A DNA stretch of 64,000 nt from Martensiomyces pterosporus (taxonomy: Eukaryota > Kickxellomycota > Kickxellomycetes > Kickxellales > Kickxellaceae): positions 4,381-68,380 of the forward strand of contig MU603962.1 of assembly GCA_025201845.1 (NCBI GenBank), written 5' to 3'. The first letter of the stretch is position 1. Every line of letters begins with the position of its first letter. The position numbers and the translations under genes were made by a program. Below, piece after piece: positions 1 through 9,391 of this stretch. The notes beneath the pieces are model-generated. The model was not told the origin of the DNA and did no database searches. It saw only the letters and a program-made list of their open reading frames with translations.

Positions 1-111
1 TGGAGTGTCCAGGCCGCGGTTGGTCGTGATGTAGGTGATGTCCCAGTTCTGGGTGACCTGGGCTGCGTGGGCCAGAGCAGCACCAAAAAGCAGCGTGTTT
101 AGAATGCGCAT
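1..111 (-). CDS. Fet3-like multicopper oxidase, N-terminal fragment (cut by window edge)
   Basis: The 37 visible codons start at the ATG complementary to 109-111 and run off the left edge in frame. They encode a short hydrophobic leader (MRILNTLLFGAALAHA) and then the first strand of a cupredoxin domain with the motif QNWDITYITTNRGLDTP. The same stretch is nearly identical in the complete multicopper oxidase just downstream on the same strand (RNWDITYLTTNRGLDTP), so the two are tandem paralogues. By analogy the product is a secreted or surface copper oxidase, probably a ferroxidase. A TATA-like element lies about 150 bp upstream. No catalytic residue is inside the window, so the function rests only on similarity to its neighbour. 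Confidence 0.8.
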   Translation of the reverse strand, partial: MRILNTLLFGAALAHAAQVTQNWDITYITTNRGLDTP

Positions 112-1056
112 GTGGTTGCGGGTGATGCTGGCCCTATGCAAGAGAGAAGGATCTGGTAGCAAGAAATGATGGAGCGTGGGTACTAGAGGAGGGGGAGGAA
201 GGGCGGATGGACTAGAAGTGTCTGATGCGGAAAGACCAAGGTTAAATTGGGGGTCAGTAGCTTTTATACACAGCCCCGGTGCATCTCACGGGGATAGATG
301 GACAACACATGTAGCTTGGCACATTAAGCAAGCATGTTTATGAAGTCAGCCGCAAGTGCGCCGCGCGAACAATGCGATAGTGGAGACGGCGACGGCGCGA
401 ATTGCAAATCAAAACACTTTATGCGATGCCGCTATGAGAGAGTGCAGCTGCCAGCGAGCTACAAAGCCAGCAAGAAAGCCTCGCTTCAAGTCTAGCAGCT
501 ATGCTGTTTTCTACAAGTGCCGAGTCAGCTGCTGCAAAGTGGGGCAGGGCGTGGGGCTGCCAACAGATGGATGGTTCCTTTCACGGTCCCAGGTTGAGTG
601 GGGATGGGCATGGCGATAACCGGCTGTTTGAAACCCCAAGGGAGCTGCCTAAATTGCCTTCCTTTGCAACGCAACCTTAGCATCTATTTTTAGGTTTTGC
701 TATGCAGCTACAGCACTGAAACCAGAAGCATCCGGCTTCAGCCATGAAGTCGTTGCTGCCTCAGCTGCCTCACATAGATGGCTGCATATCCAGGAGGGCA
801 GCAACACGTATAGCGGGAGCGAGCTATTTTTTGTTGCGGAGAATCACTTGGGCCGAATATCACACGAATGATGTGCGCCAAAAGACGCATGTATGTAGTC
901 CACAGCATGCAGCGCCGCACCTGGCGCGGTCCTGGATGGGGTTTTGCCAAACACAAGAAAGGGCTGTGAAGGCAAGCTATTTTCTGTATTATTCCCGCCA
1001 GAAACCGGCATGTGTGCTACTAGTAATGAGGACCTGCCTGGGCGTGCTGGCACAGC
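112..1056. other. intergenic stretch between tandem multicopper oxidases
   Basis: This holds the promoter of the edge-truncated oxidase at its left end and the 3' flank of the next oxidase at its right end. Short open frames here have no family resemblance and I treat them as chance. The right end (about 1020-1106) contains an unused open frame that could encode a membrane anchor for the oxidase; see the findings. Confidence 0.5.
261..268 (-). promoter_or_regulatory. TATA-like box of the left-edge multicopper oxidase
   Basis: Read on the minus strand this is TATAAAAG, about 150 bp upstream of the ATG at 111. The paralogous gene has a similar element about 175 bp upstream of its own ATG. Assigned by sequence and position only. 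Confidence 0.45.
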
Positions 1057-2682
1057 TCAAAGGCCAGGCACAGCGATAAGATGGCCCAGACCAGCAGCGC
1101 CATCATAGTTGTATGTGGTGTGGCCAACCACGTTGCCGCTGTATCCGATGCCCCGCTGCTTGCACTGGTCAACAACGGACTGAGGGACAGAAATGACCTT
1201 CCGCATCATCTCGGGGGCCTCAACAAACACCATGTTAAGACCCATTCCCATGTGAAGGTCAAAATGGCAATGGAACAGCCACGCCCCTGGGTTATCTGCT
1301 CTAAACCGGATTACTGCATACTCGTCTTGAGGCACATACACAGTGTCTCGAGTCACCGGGGAATGGTCAGAGGAAGGCACTGCGCGTCTGGTGTCGCCTG
1401 TGGTGTCGCTGACTTGCCCCCGCTCGACGATCTGGAATGCATGGCCATGGAGATGGAACGGGTGGGGCGAGAACTGCGTGTTCCACACAATCACCTCGAC
1501 TACCTCCTGGTACTTCAGGACTTGCGCGTTCGTTTGGGGTCCGTAAGTTATTGGGTTGAGAGACATGCCTCCCGTGGTTAGGGCGCTGAACATGGTGGGC
1601 ACTTTGGGCGCCTCGTAGGCAATGTAGTTGAACGACTCGTGTGCCGAGAACTGCGCTGTGATTCCAATTGGAGTGTACAGGAAGATCGAGCGGTCTGGCT
1701 CAAGCAGCGGGTGGTCTTCCAGTGTCTCGATGCTGAGGTCATCAAAGGGCTCGGAGGGAATCGAGGTAGCGTTGAACAGGGGGGCGCTGGGCGAGTAGAC
1801 AACGGTTCCATTGAACATTGACGGGAAGGTGCCTGGGATTTTGGGCAGAAAGTCGGCCAACATGTTGACATGGAAGTTGTAGTTCAACTCGGCACTATCT
1901 TTCGCTTTCACCAAAACAGAGACGCGCTGGCCGGCGGCTAGCTGAACAACCTTAACAGTCTTGGGCTTGGTGTTGATGCTGTCGACCTCAATGACTTGCA
2001 GGTCGTGGTCGTCGATAGAGAACTCAAATAGCGGCATGCTGAGCATAGCGATTAGACGAATACGGTATGTATTGCCAGGCTCAAAGCCGATAGATTGCGT
2101 CCCGTTGACAGACAGACCATTGACAAGCAAACGCGGTGGTGGGTCCAGAGGCATGGCGCTAGCACGAGGAGCTATCTCCATGGCCAGGAAGTCGTCAAAT
2201 GTAATAGGCCACCAGTCCTCGACAGCAAGCGTGAACTCGTCGTCGTACTCATATGGCTCTTCCTGGTCGTGGATGATGAGCGGGATGCGGAGTCCGTCGA
2301 ACAGCTGCTCGTTGGTATGCCCGTGGATCCAAAATGTCCCAGCTTGGTTGAGAGGAATTCTGTAGGTGAAGTTTGAGCCAGGCGCCGTAGAGCATTCAGT
2401 GGTCATGCTGACGCCATCGTAGTAGTTGGTGCCGCGCTGGAAGATGCCGTGGGTATGCAGCGAGGTAGGAACATCGAGGGAGTTGTGGATGTTGAGCACT
2501 AGCGTGTCGCCAATAGTTGCCTCGACTGCTGGGATGGGGAACGCGCCATTAACGGTGATGCCGCGCTTAGGTGGGGTATCGAGACCACGGTTCGTAGTTA
2601 GATACGTGATGTCCCAGTTGCGTACCACTTGTTTTGCGTGGGCCAGGGTGACTGCAAAGAGGACGAGATTAAGGGCATGCAT
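1057..2682 (-). CDS. Fet3-type multicopper oxidase (putative ferroxidase)
   Basis: The 541-residue product starts with a signal-peptide-like leader and has the three cupredoxin blocks of the family. The copper sites are visible: HTH near residues 76-78, HGH near 120-122, HPFHLHGH in the third domain, and the trinuclear/type 1 motif HCHFDLHMGMGL with a Leu in the axial position. Relatives oxidise Fe(II) at the cell surface for high-affinity uptake with an Ftr1 permease, or oxidise phenols. The stretches YEAPKVPT and VEDWW match Fet3 better than classical laccases: Fet3 has an acidic residue at the iron site before WY, and here it is E155. No iron permease is nearby. Fet3 normally ends in a membrane helix. 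The annotated frame lacks one, but the +1 frame at the 3' end contains one. The copper-oxidase call is firm; ferroxidase substrate is inferred. Confidence 0.93.
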   Translation of the reverse strand: MHALNLVLFAVTLAHAKQVVRNWDITYLTTNRGLDTPPKRGITVNGAFPIPAVEATIGDTLVLNIHNSLDVPTSLHTHGIFQRGTNYYDGVSMTTECSTAPGSNFTYRIPLNQAGTFWIHGHTNEQLFDGLRIPLIIHDQEEPYEYDDEFTLAVEDWWPITFDDFLAMEIAPRASAMPLDPPPRLLVNGLSVNGTQSIGFEPGNTYRIRLIAMLSMPLFEFSIDDHDLQVIEVDSINTKPKTVKVVQLAAGQRVSVLVKAKDSAELNYNFHVNMLADFLPKIPGTFPSMFNGTVVYSPSAPLFNATSIPSEPFDDLSIETLEDHPLLEPDRSIFLYTPIGITAQFSAHESFNYIAYEAPKVPTMFSALTTGGMSLNPITYGPQTNAQVLKYQEVVEVIVWNTQFSPHPFHLHGHAFQIVERGQVSDTTGDTRRAVPSSDHSPVTRDTVYVPQDEYAVIRFRADNPGAWLFHCHFDLHMGMGLNMVFVEAPEMMRKVISVPQSVVDQCKQRGIGYSGNVVGHTTYNYDGAAGLGHLIAVPGL

Positions 2683-3580
2683 TCTGGTGGTTCAATGAAT
2701 GCGCAGGCCCTGCTGGTAAAGAAGAATAGGTGACTGAGAGAGGCGTGTAGAGAAGGATTGGGAAAGGCTGCAATGGGAAGAAGCGGATGGAGACAGGGAG
2801 AGGGAGTAAGAGCACAGGGCCTTGCAAAGCAGAAGCATGGTGGACATAGCCGCATATTTTATAGCATTCTTAAAATAGAATCCGCTCTAATGGCGTGTGT
2901 AGGTAGCAAGCAGGGCGAATGCGGATTGCAATATCGCACTAGGCGATGTCTCCATTCTGGCCAGTCCACACACCAGCCAGCCCGCGCCAACCTGGCCAGT
3001 GCAAATCCAAGCACCTGAAAGGAGGACACGGCATGGATGGAGTGGAAAGCGCAGGCCATCTGTGCACACCGAGCCATCCATGGTGGAGTTTGTTGCGAGT
3101 TACACGCAGCAGCAGCAGCAGCATTACGCCTCCATGGATTAGCGGTCCAAGCAGCGCGCCTTCAGAATTCAGCATGCATACTTGATTAATGCCACGGCGT
3201 ATACAGGCTGATCGCAAGCCGCAGAAGAGTGCACCACAAAGCGCCGTTTCTACAAAGGGAGCGGACGCACCGTGCTTGCGCAATGCATAGTTGGGGAGCG
3301 GAGAGCGGAGAGCAACGTGCTGGCGCAAGGTTGAGAGCGCCATCCGTGTATCCCGAAACTTGGCACAGGGCGGGCAAGCATCATCAAGCAAGAAAGCGCA
3401 GCAATAAATAAAAATAGCTCAGAACGTCGGCTAGACTGCACGAGAAAACGGCAGCAGCACCAGAGTGTGGCCAGTGGCACATGTCCTCAGCAAGCTGGCG
3501 CAAGTGCGAGGGACGCTGCGCTGGTTTATTTACTCAGTATATTTAGAAAGACTGCAGATATGTGCAGAAACACCTGGAGC
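2683..3580. other. intergenic stretch, multicopper oxidase promoter
   Basis: This contains the upstream region of the multicopper oxidase (purine-rich on the plus strand) and the 3' flank of the RidA-like gene. A short CAG run lies at 3106-3121. No convincing gene is visible; the open frames overlap each other on both strands and match no family. Confidence 0.5.
2856..2864 (-). promoter_or_regulatory. TATA-like box of the complete multicopper oxidase
   Basis: On the minus strand it reads CTATAAAAT, about 175 bp upstream of the ATG at 2682. Its placement resembles that of the TATA-like element of the paralogue at 261-268. Confidence 0.45.
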
Positions 3581-4060
3581 TTAGTTAAGTTTGGCAATAG
3601 CCTCGATCTCGACCTTTGCGTTCTTTGGCAGCTTTCCAACCTCAAACGCCGAGCGCGCAGGAGGGGCAGTGTGGAAGACCTTGGCATAAACATCGTTCAT
3701 GGCCGGCCACTCGTTAATGTCGTCAAGGAAGCAAGTGGTCTTGACAACATTGGCGATGCTGCTGCCGGCGGCCTCAAGAACAGCCTCAAGGTTCTTCAAG
3801 ACCTGCTCAGTCTGGCCCGAGATATCCTTGGCCTCGATCTCGCCAGTAGCCGGGTTGATGGGGATCTGGCCAGAGACATAAACCATGCCGTTGGACACGA
3901 TGGCCTGCGAGTAAGGACCCAGGGCGGCGGGCGCGTTGGTGGTGGAGACGACTTGGCGGGACATTTGGCGAATTCCGAGTGCACGCGATGAGAGATTCGA
4001 AGTTGCGGACAGAAGAGAGATGCGGGGGGCCGTCTTTGTCAGAGCTGCACGGGCAAACAT
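3581..4060 (-). CDS. MMF1: RidA/YjgF/Mmf1-family enamine/imine deaminase
   Basis: The product has 159 residues. The last ~125 form a complete RidA domain: GPYSQAI near its start, YVSGQIP, then FLDDINEWPAMNDVY and the signature PPARSAFEVGKLPKNAKVEIEAIA. The Arg of PARS is the substrate carboxylate-binding residue of the family. RidA proteins hydrolyse reactive 2-aminoacrylate and related enamines made by threonine/serine dehydratases; the fungal mitochondrial form Mmf1 supports isoleucine synthesis and mitochondrial DNA. I chose the ATG at 4060, because the longer frame opens with a non-ATG codon. It adds a basic, hydroxyl-rich, acid-poor leader (MFARAALTKTAPRISLLSA) typical of mitochondrial import. 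A second ATG at 3964 (MSRQVV) would give a cytosolic-length protein. Confidence 0.93.
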   Translation of the reverse strand: MFARAALTKTAPRISLLSATSNLSSRALGIRQMSRQVVSTTNAPAALGPYSQAIVSNGMVYVSGQIPINPATGEIEAKDISGQTEQVLKNLEAVLEAAGSSIANVVKTTCFLDDINEWPAMNDVYAKVFHTAPPARSAFEVGKLPKNAKVEIEAIAKLN

Positions 4061-4477
4061 GATAATCCAAGCGGTGGGCTGAAGGAAAGCAAGAATGTGC
4101 GTCACTAGAGGCAGAGGCAGAGGCAGAGGCAGAGGCAGAGGCAGAGTGCTAGGAGGAGGGGAGAAAGCGGTCGACTTTTCTTGGCCAAGCCCTCCCTGCC
4201 TTCAAGTGAGCAGCCTCCATTTATAGGCCCTTCTCGCCATTTTCCCACACTGGGAGCGAGGCAGCAGAGAGCAGCGGCGGGTTTGCTCCGCTTATTCCCT
4301 CACCCGCCACCAGCAGAAAAACAGCGCTCCCTCGGACATATTGGCGAACGGGCCAGCCATTTTTAACAAAAACTAGCGGGGCTTTGCTGCTTTCGCTTGC
4401 ACGCCACATATTCCGACAGATAGACAGGTAGATAGATAAACAGGAAAACAACAGCGTCTAGCAGAGATAATGCCGGT
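4061..4477. other. intergenic stretch between RidA-like gene and RPC31
   Basis: This includes the RidA-like promoter, which carries a hexanucleotide repeat at 4108-4146, and the 3' flank of RPC31. No other gene is seen. Confidence 0.5.
4108..4146. repeat. GAGGCA hexanucleotide repeat, about 6.5 units
   Basis: A perfect GAGGCA array lies directly upstream of the RidA-like start (48 bp from the ATG), probably in its 5' untranslated leader or core promoter. Confidence 0.9.
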
Positions 4478-5113
4478 TCAGTAGTAGTCGCCGCCGCCGC
4501 CCTCGTCGTCGTCCATATCGCCCATATCGTCGGCCTCCCCGTTATCAAAGTACGAGTCCATGTAATCGTTCTCCTCCTCGTCCTCCTCCTCGATTTCCTC
4601 CTCCGCAACCTCCTCGTCCTCGCCCTTCTTCTCCTCATCCTCGTCCTCGTCCTCATCCTTGGCACCCTCCAACGCCTCCAGCAGCCCGTCCCTATTGTCC
4701 ACCTCCGATCTAGTCTTTTTGGTCTTCTTCTTCAAGATCGCCGAGTGCAGCTCCTCTGGAAACAGCGCCGCATTGGTTTTCAGTCCCTTCAGCGACCTTG
4801 AGCCCTTCGAAGTGCCATTTTGCCCAGCCTTGAAGTACCGGTCCGAGTACCGCTCAATCTCTTTGGGCGGTGCCGGCTGCTGCAGGCAAAACACCGATGC
4901 CCTGAGCTCGGCTTGGAACTGCCCAAGGAGCTGCGCAATGTGCCTTTCCTCTTCGGTGGGGGGCTTGCTGATCGGCATCTCGTACTCGGGGTACCCGTTT
5001 GTGTCGTCCTCGTTTTTGCTGAAGATTGACTTGCCAAGCAGCTCGGTCTGCAGGGCACTCATCTCGCGCCTTGCCCCGCCCTCTCCCCGACCGCGCCCAC
5101 GACCGCGCGACAT
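4478..5113 (-). CDS. RPC31: RNA polymerase III subunit RPC31 / RPC7
   Basis: The 211-residue product has the family layout. An Arg/Gly N-terminus (MSRGRGRGRGEGG) is followed by a conserved central region with PPTEEERHIAQLL, IERYSDRY and LFPEELHSAIL. A very acidic Asp/Glu C-terminal tail follows, from about residue 150, ending in GGGGDYY. In yeast Rpc31 belongs to the Rpc82-Rpc34-Rpc31 subcomplex that recruits Pol III to TFIIIB, making tRNA and 5S rRNA; the human forms are RPC7/POLR3G and POLR3GL. Length is close to yeast Rpc31 (251) and human POLR3G (223). The gene is intronless and lies 231 bp upstream of the TAPT1-like stop, on the same strand. An ACGCGT (MCB-like) hexamer occurs 75 bp upstream of the ATG; its role is untested. 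Confidence 0.88.
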   Translation of the reverse strand: MSRGRGRGRGEGGARREMSALQTELLGKSIFSKNEDDTNGYPEYEMPISKPPTEEERHIAQLLGQFQAELRASVFCLQQPAPPKEIERYSDRYFKAGQNGTSKGSRSLKGLKTNAALFPEELHSAILKKKTKKTRSEVDNRDGLLEALEGAKDEDEDEDEEKKGEDEEVAEEEIEEEDEEENDYMDSYFDNGEADDMGDMDDDEGGGGDYY

Positions 5114-5344
5114 CCTGTGCTATTTGGACTGCGTTTATATACTCGCCAAGAGGCAATAAAGAGGAAGGTGGCTAGGCGAAGGACCCAACGCGTGGAATGG
5201 AGAAAGTGTGCTTTGCTGCCGCCCTAACTCGGAAAGAAAAATGTCGCTGCAGCTTGATGCGCTGCTACCAGAGACCCGCATTCTTTTGGGAACAGAACCA
5301 CGTGCAAGACCACACCCAAAAAAATCTTCATATTGCAAGAAACG

Positions 5345-8300
5345 CTACGGAACACGGCTCTTGAACAGCGAGTACCGCTCGATATTGTCCAGTGTCCACT
5401 TTGGCCTCTGCTTATCCCACTCGGCCTCGCTCTTCTCACGCCCAATCAGTTTGCCAACCTCTGCAAACTGGTCCCGATCCAATTTGCGCGTCGAGTCGTT
5501 AAACTGCTTCAAGTTGCTGGTATCCTTCTCTGTCCCCTTGCACTCCTCGGTTCTGCGCTCATATGCACGGTATCGGGTCCACGCAAAGTGCATCAGGCGG
5601 TTGGCAAACGCCAGCTTGACCCACACTATTAGCGCATAAGCGATCAGCAGGATAACCAGCCACCCAACGATGTCCAGAATCGTCCACCCAAGAGACGCTG
5701 TCACCTGGTGACAGGCATGTGCTGCAGCGGGGGGCGGAGACGGCTGCTGCTGTGAGGGAAGCGACCAGATCCACGAAAACAGCGCATGCGGATGGAGGAT
5801 CACGTATCCAGCATACACCAGCGCATTGAGCGACACCACTTTGCCTAGCATGCCAAGAGCAGCAGACGCGATGCGGGCGAGTGGGCCCAGCAGCGGGATC
5901 GCAAACAGCCATCCAAGCGACGACAGGGTGGAGTTCAGTTGGTCTGCTGTGTGCTCAGGCGGCTGGGTGGCCTGAATGACCACACGGTGCGACCGTGACG
6001 ACGACGCCAGGATGTGCAGCACCTGCATGAGCATCAGCATGATCAGGCAGGCGAGAGGCATGGGCGAAAGGCCCAGGCGCCGAGCAACCCTTGATGACTG
6101 GTCGACAAACAGCTGGGGCTGGGTCACCGACTGCGCTCTGCGGTGCGTGTGCCGGCGCTTCTGTTGCGAGGACCCACCACTGCCATTGTCAGCTGCCTCA
6201 GTGGTTGGATCGCTGGATTTGGGGAGCAGGCTGGCACGAGCCCATGCGAGCGCTTTGAGTACAACATGCGTCAGAGCTGATGCCGACGATGATGCGGGAC
6301 GGCTTTGCGCACGAGCTGCTCCTTGGCTATCAAGCGACGAAGGCGCCTTGGCCGTTTCGACAGAGTCGCCCTTTTTGCCTTCACACACTGCCTCTGCGAT
6401 ATCGCCCTGGCCGCTTCCTGTGCCAGCGTCCGTCTGTGCTGCTGCTGCCGACAATGCTTCGCTGGCAGCTGCAGTCGCTGGAACAGCCCTAGCCGCTGTG
6501 CCAGACCTGGAGCACGCCAAGTCGCGGGACAGAATGTCGATATAGTGCGAGTAGATTTCTGGTCTGATCCAGTTAAGCTTCGTGATGAACGCATGCTTGA
6601 TCCAGTCAATCAGAATCTCTGACCCCAGGACCATGAGCATCGGCGTGACAATCCGATTAACGACCGGCATCGACACCCACACCGGCAGCAGTGGGCCAAA
6701 AGCCGACGGTGTAGCCGAGTCAAACGACACGGGCGGCTGCGCGTTGGGCAACACAGTGCCTGCCGCAAACGACGACGAGGGCGCAGCAGACGACGCCGTA
6801 CTGCCACCAGCAGGAGATGGGGATGCGGCGAACAAGGGCGAGAACCCGGTCCCCGAGAGCTCCGCAAGGTTACGAAGAATGATAATAAACAGGAACACGA
6901 TCTGCTGGAACCTCTCGACAATATCCGCACAGGCCACCTGGAACAGCATCTCCTTCTCCCACTTCTTAAACACATTGCTCTTGATCTCCACAAACTGGTT
7001 CGAGATGAGCAGCGACAGCAGCTGGTCGCTGTACGCATTGACCGCCACATTCAGCGTAATCACCTGGTAGAACAGCACCAGCGTGTGCACGAGCATGTAG
7101 CATTGCGCGAGTGCAAAGTAGGCAGCGCCGGTCCTCCACCGCTTCGACCGTGGGTCGGTGACTGTCGATTGGAGCGCGTCTAATACGTCGTGTCCAAAAG
7201 AGGAGAGGAGGCGGTCAAAGATATCCAGGGCGCTGAAAATGAAGTACAGCTTAAGCGAGCTCTGCGCACGAATGCTGTGGTACATCTGGGCGGCGTCTAT
7301 ACGGCACAGCACCAAGCAGGCAACGATGATCAAGAGTCCGCGGTACAGATCAAACAGCTGCGTGGGAGACAGCCACCGCGTTACGTGTCCCCTTTGCCTA
7401 GGGCCAGCAGCAAGCGCAGCGTCGCTGGAGCTGTCGCCACCAGTGCGCCTTGTCAGACGCACATACTCGCTCTGTGCTCTCCTGCCTAGCCGCGACACTC
7501 GCAGCTGCCAGGTCCCGGGCAACGCAGCCAAAAGCGCTTTAGCGTACGGCGATGTGGCCGCGCACTCGACGGCAGCCGGCACCTCGTGGGCCATGGCCAC
7601 CAGCAAGTGGACAAGCGCTCGAACAAACTTGGCCGGTAGAACCGAAAATACGTAAATGAGAGCATCGAAACAAATGGCGACTCCAAACCACAGCAGCCTT
7701 TCGACGTTCCACGGAACATGGAGGAACTGGGAAACACGCAGGCGCTTCAAGTGTATGTTTGGGTCGAGCTCGGACGACTCCAGCTCAGCCACATATTGGT
7801 CCCACAGAGACGCAGCGCCATCCAAATAGACCGCTGGCACCGCCACCTCTCCGTCACTGGGGGCTCTGTGCTCGCCCTCCTCTGAGCGCCGAGGGCTGCG
7901 AATGTCACCCAGCTGCTCTCCTACGCCGCTGCCTTCAATGTGAGCTGCTCTGCCTGTTTGCTCGTCGTTCTCGCTGCTGCTTTCGCCGCCTTCGCGCTTC
8001 CTGGGCCCTTTTAATGTGATGGTCATGGTTTCCTCCGAGCCTTTGCTTGGTGACGTTGCCTGTGCTATCGAATCTCCTGCCAAGCTGTCGTGGTTTGCGG
8101 CCGACTGCAATTGGCGCAAAGCCTCGGCAATCGCTGCGGCGGAGTAGCTGTACCTCTTATGGGGAGACTCGGCCGAAACGGTGCTCCATCGTGCGCTGCT
8201 GCCGCTACTTGTGCTCTGAGCAGCCGACGGACGGCGTGGCAGAAGAAGCCGCTGGTCCTGGGACACAGCCGAGCCGAACTCTGTCACTTCAGATAACGGC

Positions 8301-9391
8301 GGGGAGAGAGGCGACGTAATATTGTCCTGGACCGCGATGTCGGGTGTATCAGTGCCATGCCTCCTTGCCGACAACCGGCGGCGCAGGCCATCAGTGTATA
8401 TGGCTTCAGCCAAGGGCAGGTCCGCGCTGCTCAATGGCATGCTTGCTGTGCTGGCTACCGGGGTGTCGTTTTGGCTTTGGTGCGAGTAGCGGTGTTTGAC
8501 AAGGGGCGGCTGGTGCTCCTCCAATGTGCCATAAACGCTGCTAGTGCTACTGCCCCTACTGCTTGCAGGCATGCCTTCACGAAGCGTAGCATGCACGGTG
8601 GCTGCCTCGAGGCTCGACCGCGCACTGGCCAATCCACCACCCTCGCTGACTGATGACATGGGCAAAAGCGGGGACGACGACATGGGCGAGAACCGCACCG
8701 CCGACACTGCCTGTCTAGCACTGCCAGCCTCATAAGCGAACACACTGGATCTCAGCGACGCCCGTTTAGACTGCTTGCTTGCAGCTCTGTTCGGCGTGGC
8801 TGACAGCGGCGCATGGTGGCTACCGCTGGACACGCTGATTGAACGCATAATGCGGGTAATGTTTAGCGTCGGACACGACACGCCCCGCGAATGTGTCATC
8901 ACTGAATACCGCCTAGCTCTGCGCATCTGACCGCCGCTCCACGGGCTCCTTCTGCCATCCAAGTCCCCGACATACCCCTCCATGGCATACCTGTCGGGTT
9001 CGCCGTGCTGGCTGCTCATTTCTGTGCGCTGGCTATCTAGACTCAGCCGCGCAGGCACCGCACCGCCAGCGCTGTTGGCCAGCAGATGGCTGTCATGGTT
9101 TGTGCGCCGGCCCTGGGAGTAGTGGCCCTGGAGAGTCTGGCGTCGGAGATCGCGTGCCCTCCGCTGTGCGCATGATGCTCCCTTCGTGTCGACGAACACC
9201 GTGGTTGAGTGTGCCTGCTGGATGGTGTCGACTGGAGAAAAGGCCCGTGCAGACTGCGTGCCACGGCTGGGCGTGTTGGCGTCGTCGGAGTAGGCGCCAG
9301 TACTGTATCTATTTCTGCTGCGCATCCATGCGTGTGCCGCGTACCCTTCCTCTCCCTCGTTGTCGCTCGCTTCGGTTATGCGGTCCGCCAT
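5345..9391 (-). CDS. TAPT1: TAPT1/Emp65-family multi-pass membrane protein
   Basis: The product is 1348 residues in one uninterrupted frame. The first ~540 residues are Ser/Arg-rich and look disordered. Residues ~545-950 carry the conserved TAPT1 (DUF747) core: FLHVPWNVERLLWFG, then SPTQLFDLYRGLLI, LKLYFIFSALDIFDRLL, LNVAVNAYSDQLLSLLISNQFVEIKSNVFKK (motif from ~780), and the loop NWIRPEIYSHYIDILSRDL near 940. Further hydrophobic segments lie between ~1110 and 1250, before a charged tail. Yeast Emp65, with Slp1, protects ER membrane proteins from degradation; vertebrate TAPT1 acts in the ER/cilium region. The biochemical role is unknown. The Ser/Ala-rich insertions make it much longer than yeast Emp65. 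It diverges from ALKBH1 across ~0.7 kb. Confidence 0.92.
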   Translation of the reverse strand: MADRITEASDNEGEEGYAAHAWMRSRNRYSTGAYSDDANTPSRGTQSARAFSPVDTIQQAHSTTVFVDTKGASCAQRRARDLRRQTLQGHYSQGRRTNHDSHLLANSAGGAVPARLSLDSQRTEMSSQHGEPDRYAMEGYVGDLDGRRSPWSGGQMRRARRYSVMTHSRGVSCPTLNITRIMRSISVSSGSHHAPLSATPNRAASKQSKRASLRSSVFAYEAGSARQAVSAVRFSPMSSSPLLPMSSVSEGGGLASARSSLEAATVHATLREGMPASSRGSSTSSVYGTLEEHQPPLVKHRYSHQSQNDTPVASTASMPLSSADLPLAEAIYTDGLRRRLSARRHGTDTPDIAVQDNITSPLSPPLSEVTEFGSAVSQDQRLLLPRRPSAAQSTSSGSSARWSTVSAESPHKRYSYSAAAIAEALRQLQSAANHDSLAGDSIAQATSPSKGSEETMTITLKGPRKREGGESSSENDEQTGRAAHIEGSGVGEQLGDIRSPRRSEEGEHRAPSDGEVAVPAVYLDGAASLWDQYVAELESSELDPNIHLKRLRVSQFLHVPWNVERLLWFGVAICFDALIYVFSVLPAKFVRALVHLLVAMAHEVPAAVECAATSPYAKALLAALPGTWQLRVSRLGRRAQSEYVRLTRRTGGDSSSDAALAAGPRQRGHVTRWLSPTQLFDLYRGLLIIVACLVLCRIDAAQMYHSIRAQSSLKLYFIFSALDIFDRLLSSFGHDVLDALQSTVTDPRSKRWRTGAAYFALAQCYMLVHTLVLFYQVITLNVAVNAYSDQLLSLLISNQFVEIKSNVFKKWEKEMLFQVACADIVERFQQIVFLFIIILRNLAELSGTGFSPLFAASPSPAGGSTASSAAPSSSFAAGTVLPNAQPPVSFDSATPSAFGPLLPVWVSMPVVNRIVTPMLMVLGSEILIDWIKHAFITKLNWIRPEIYSHYIDILSRDLACSRSGTAARAVPATAAASEALSAAAAQTDAGTGSGQGDIAEAVCEGKKGDSVETAKAPSSLDSQGAARAQSRPASSSASALTHVVLKALAWARASLLPKSSDPTTEAADNGSGGSSQQKRRHTHRRAQSVTQPQLFVDQSSRVARRLGLSPMPLACLIMLMLMQVLHILASSSRSHRVVIQATQPPEHTADQLNSTLSSLGWLFAIPLLGPLARIASAALGMLGKVVSLNALVYAGYVILHPHALFSWIWSLPSQQQPSPPPAAAHACHQVTASLGWTILDIVGWLVILLIAYALIVWVKLAFANRLMHFAWTRYRAYERRTEECKGTEKDTSNLKQFNDSTRKLDRDQFAEVGKLIGREKSEAEWDKQRPKWTLDNIERYSLFKSRVP

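Noticed and set aside
3467..3991. 174-codon plus-strand frame over the RidA-like gene
   Set aside because: Antisense to a gene with a complete RidA signature; no domain of its own.
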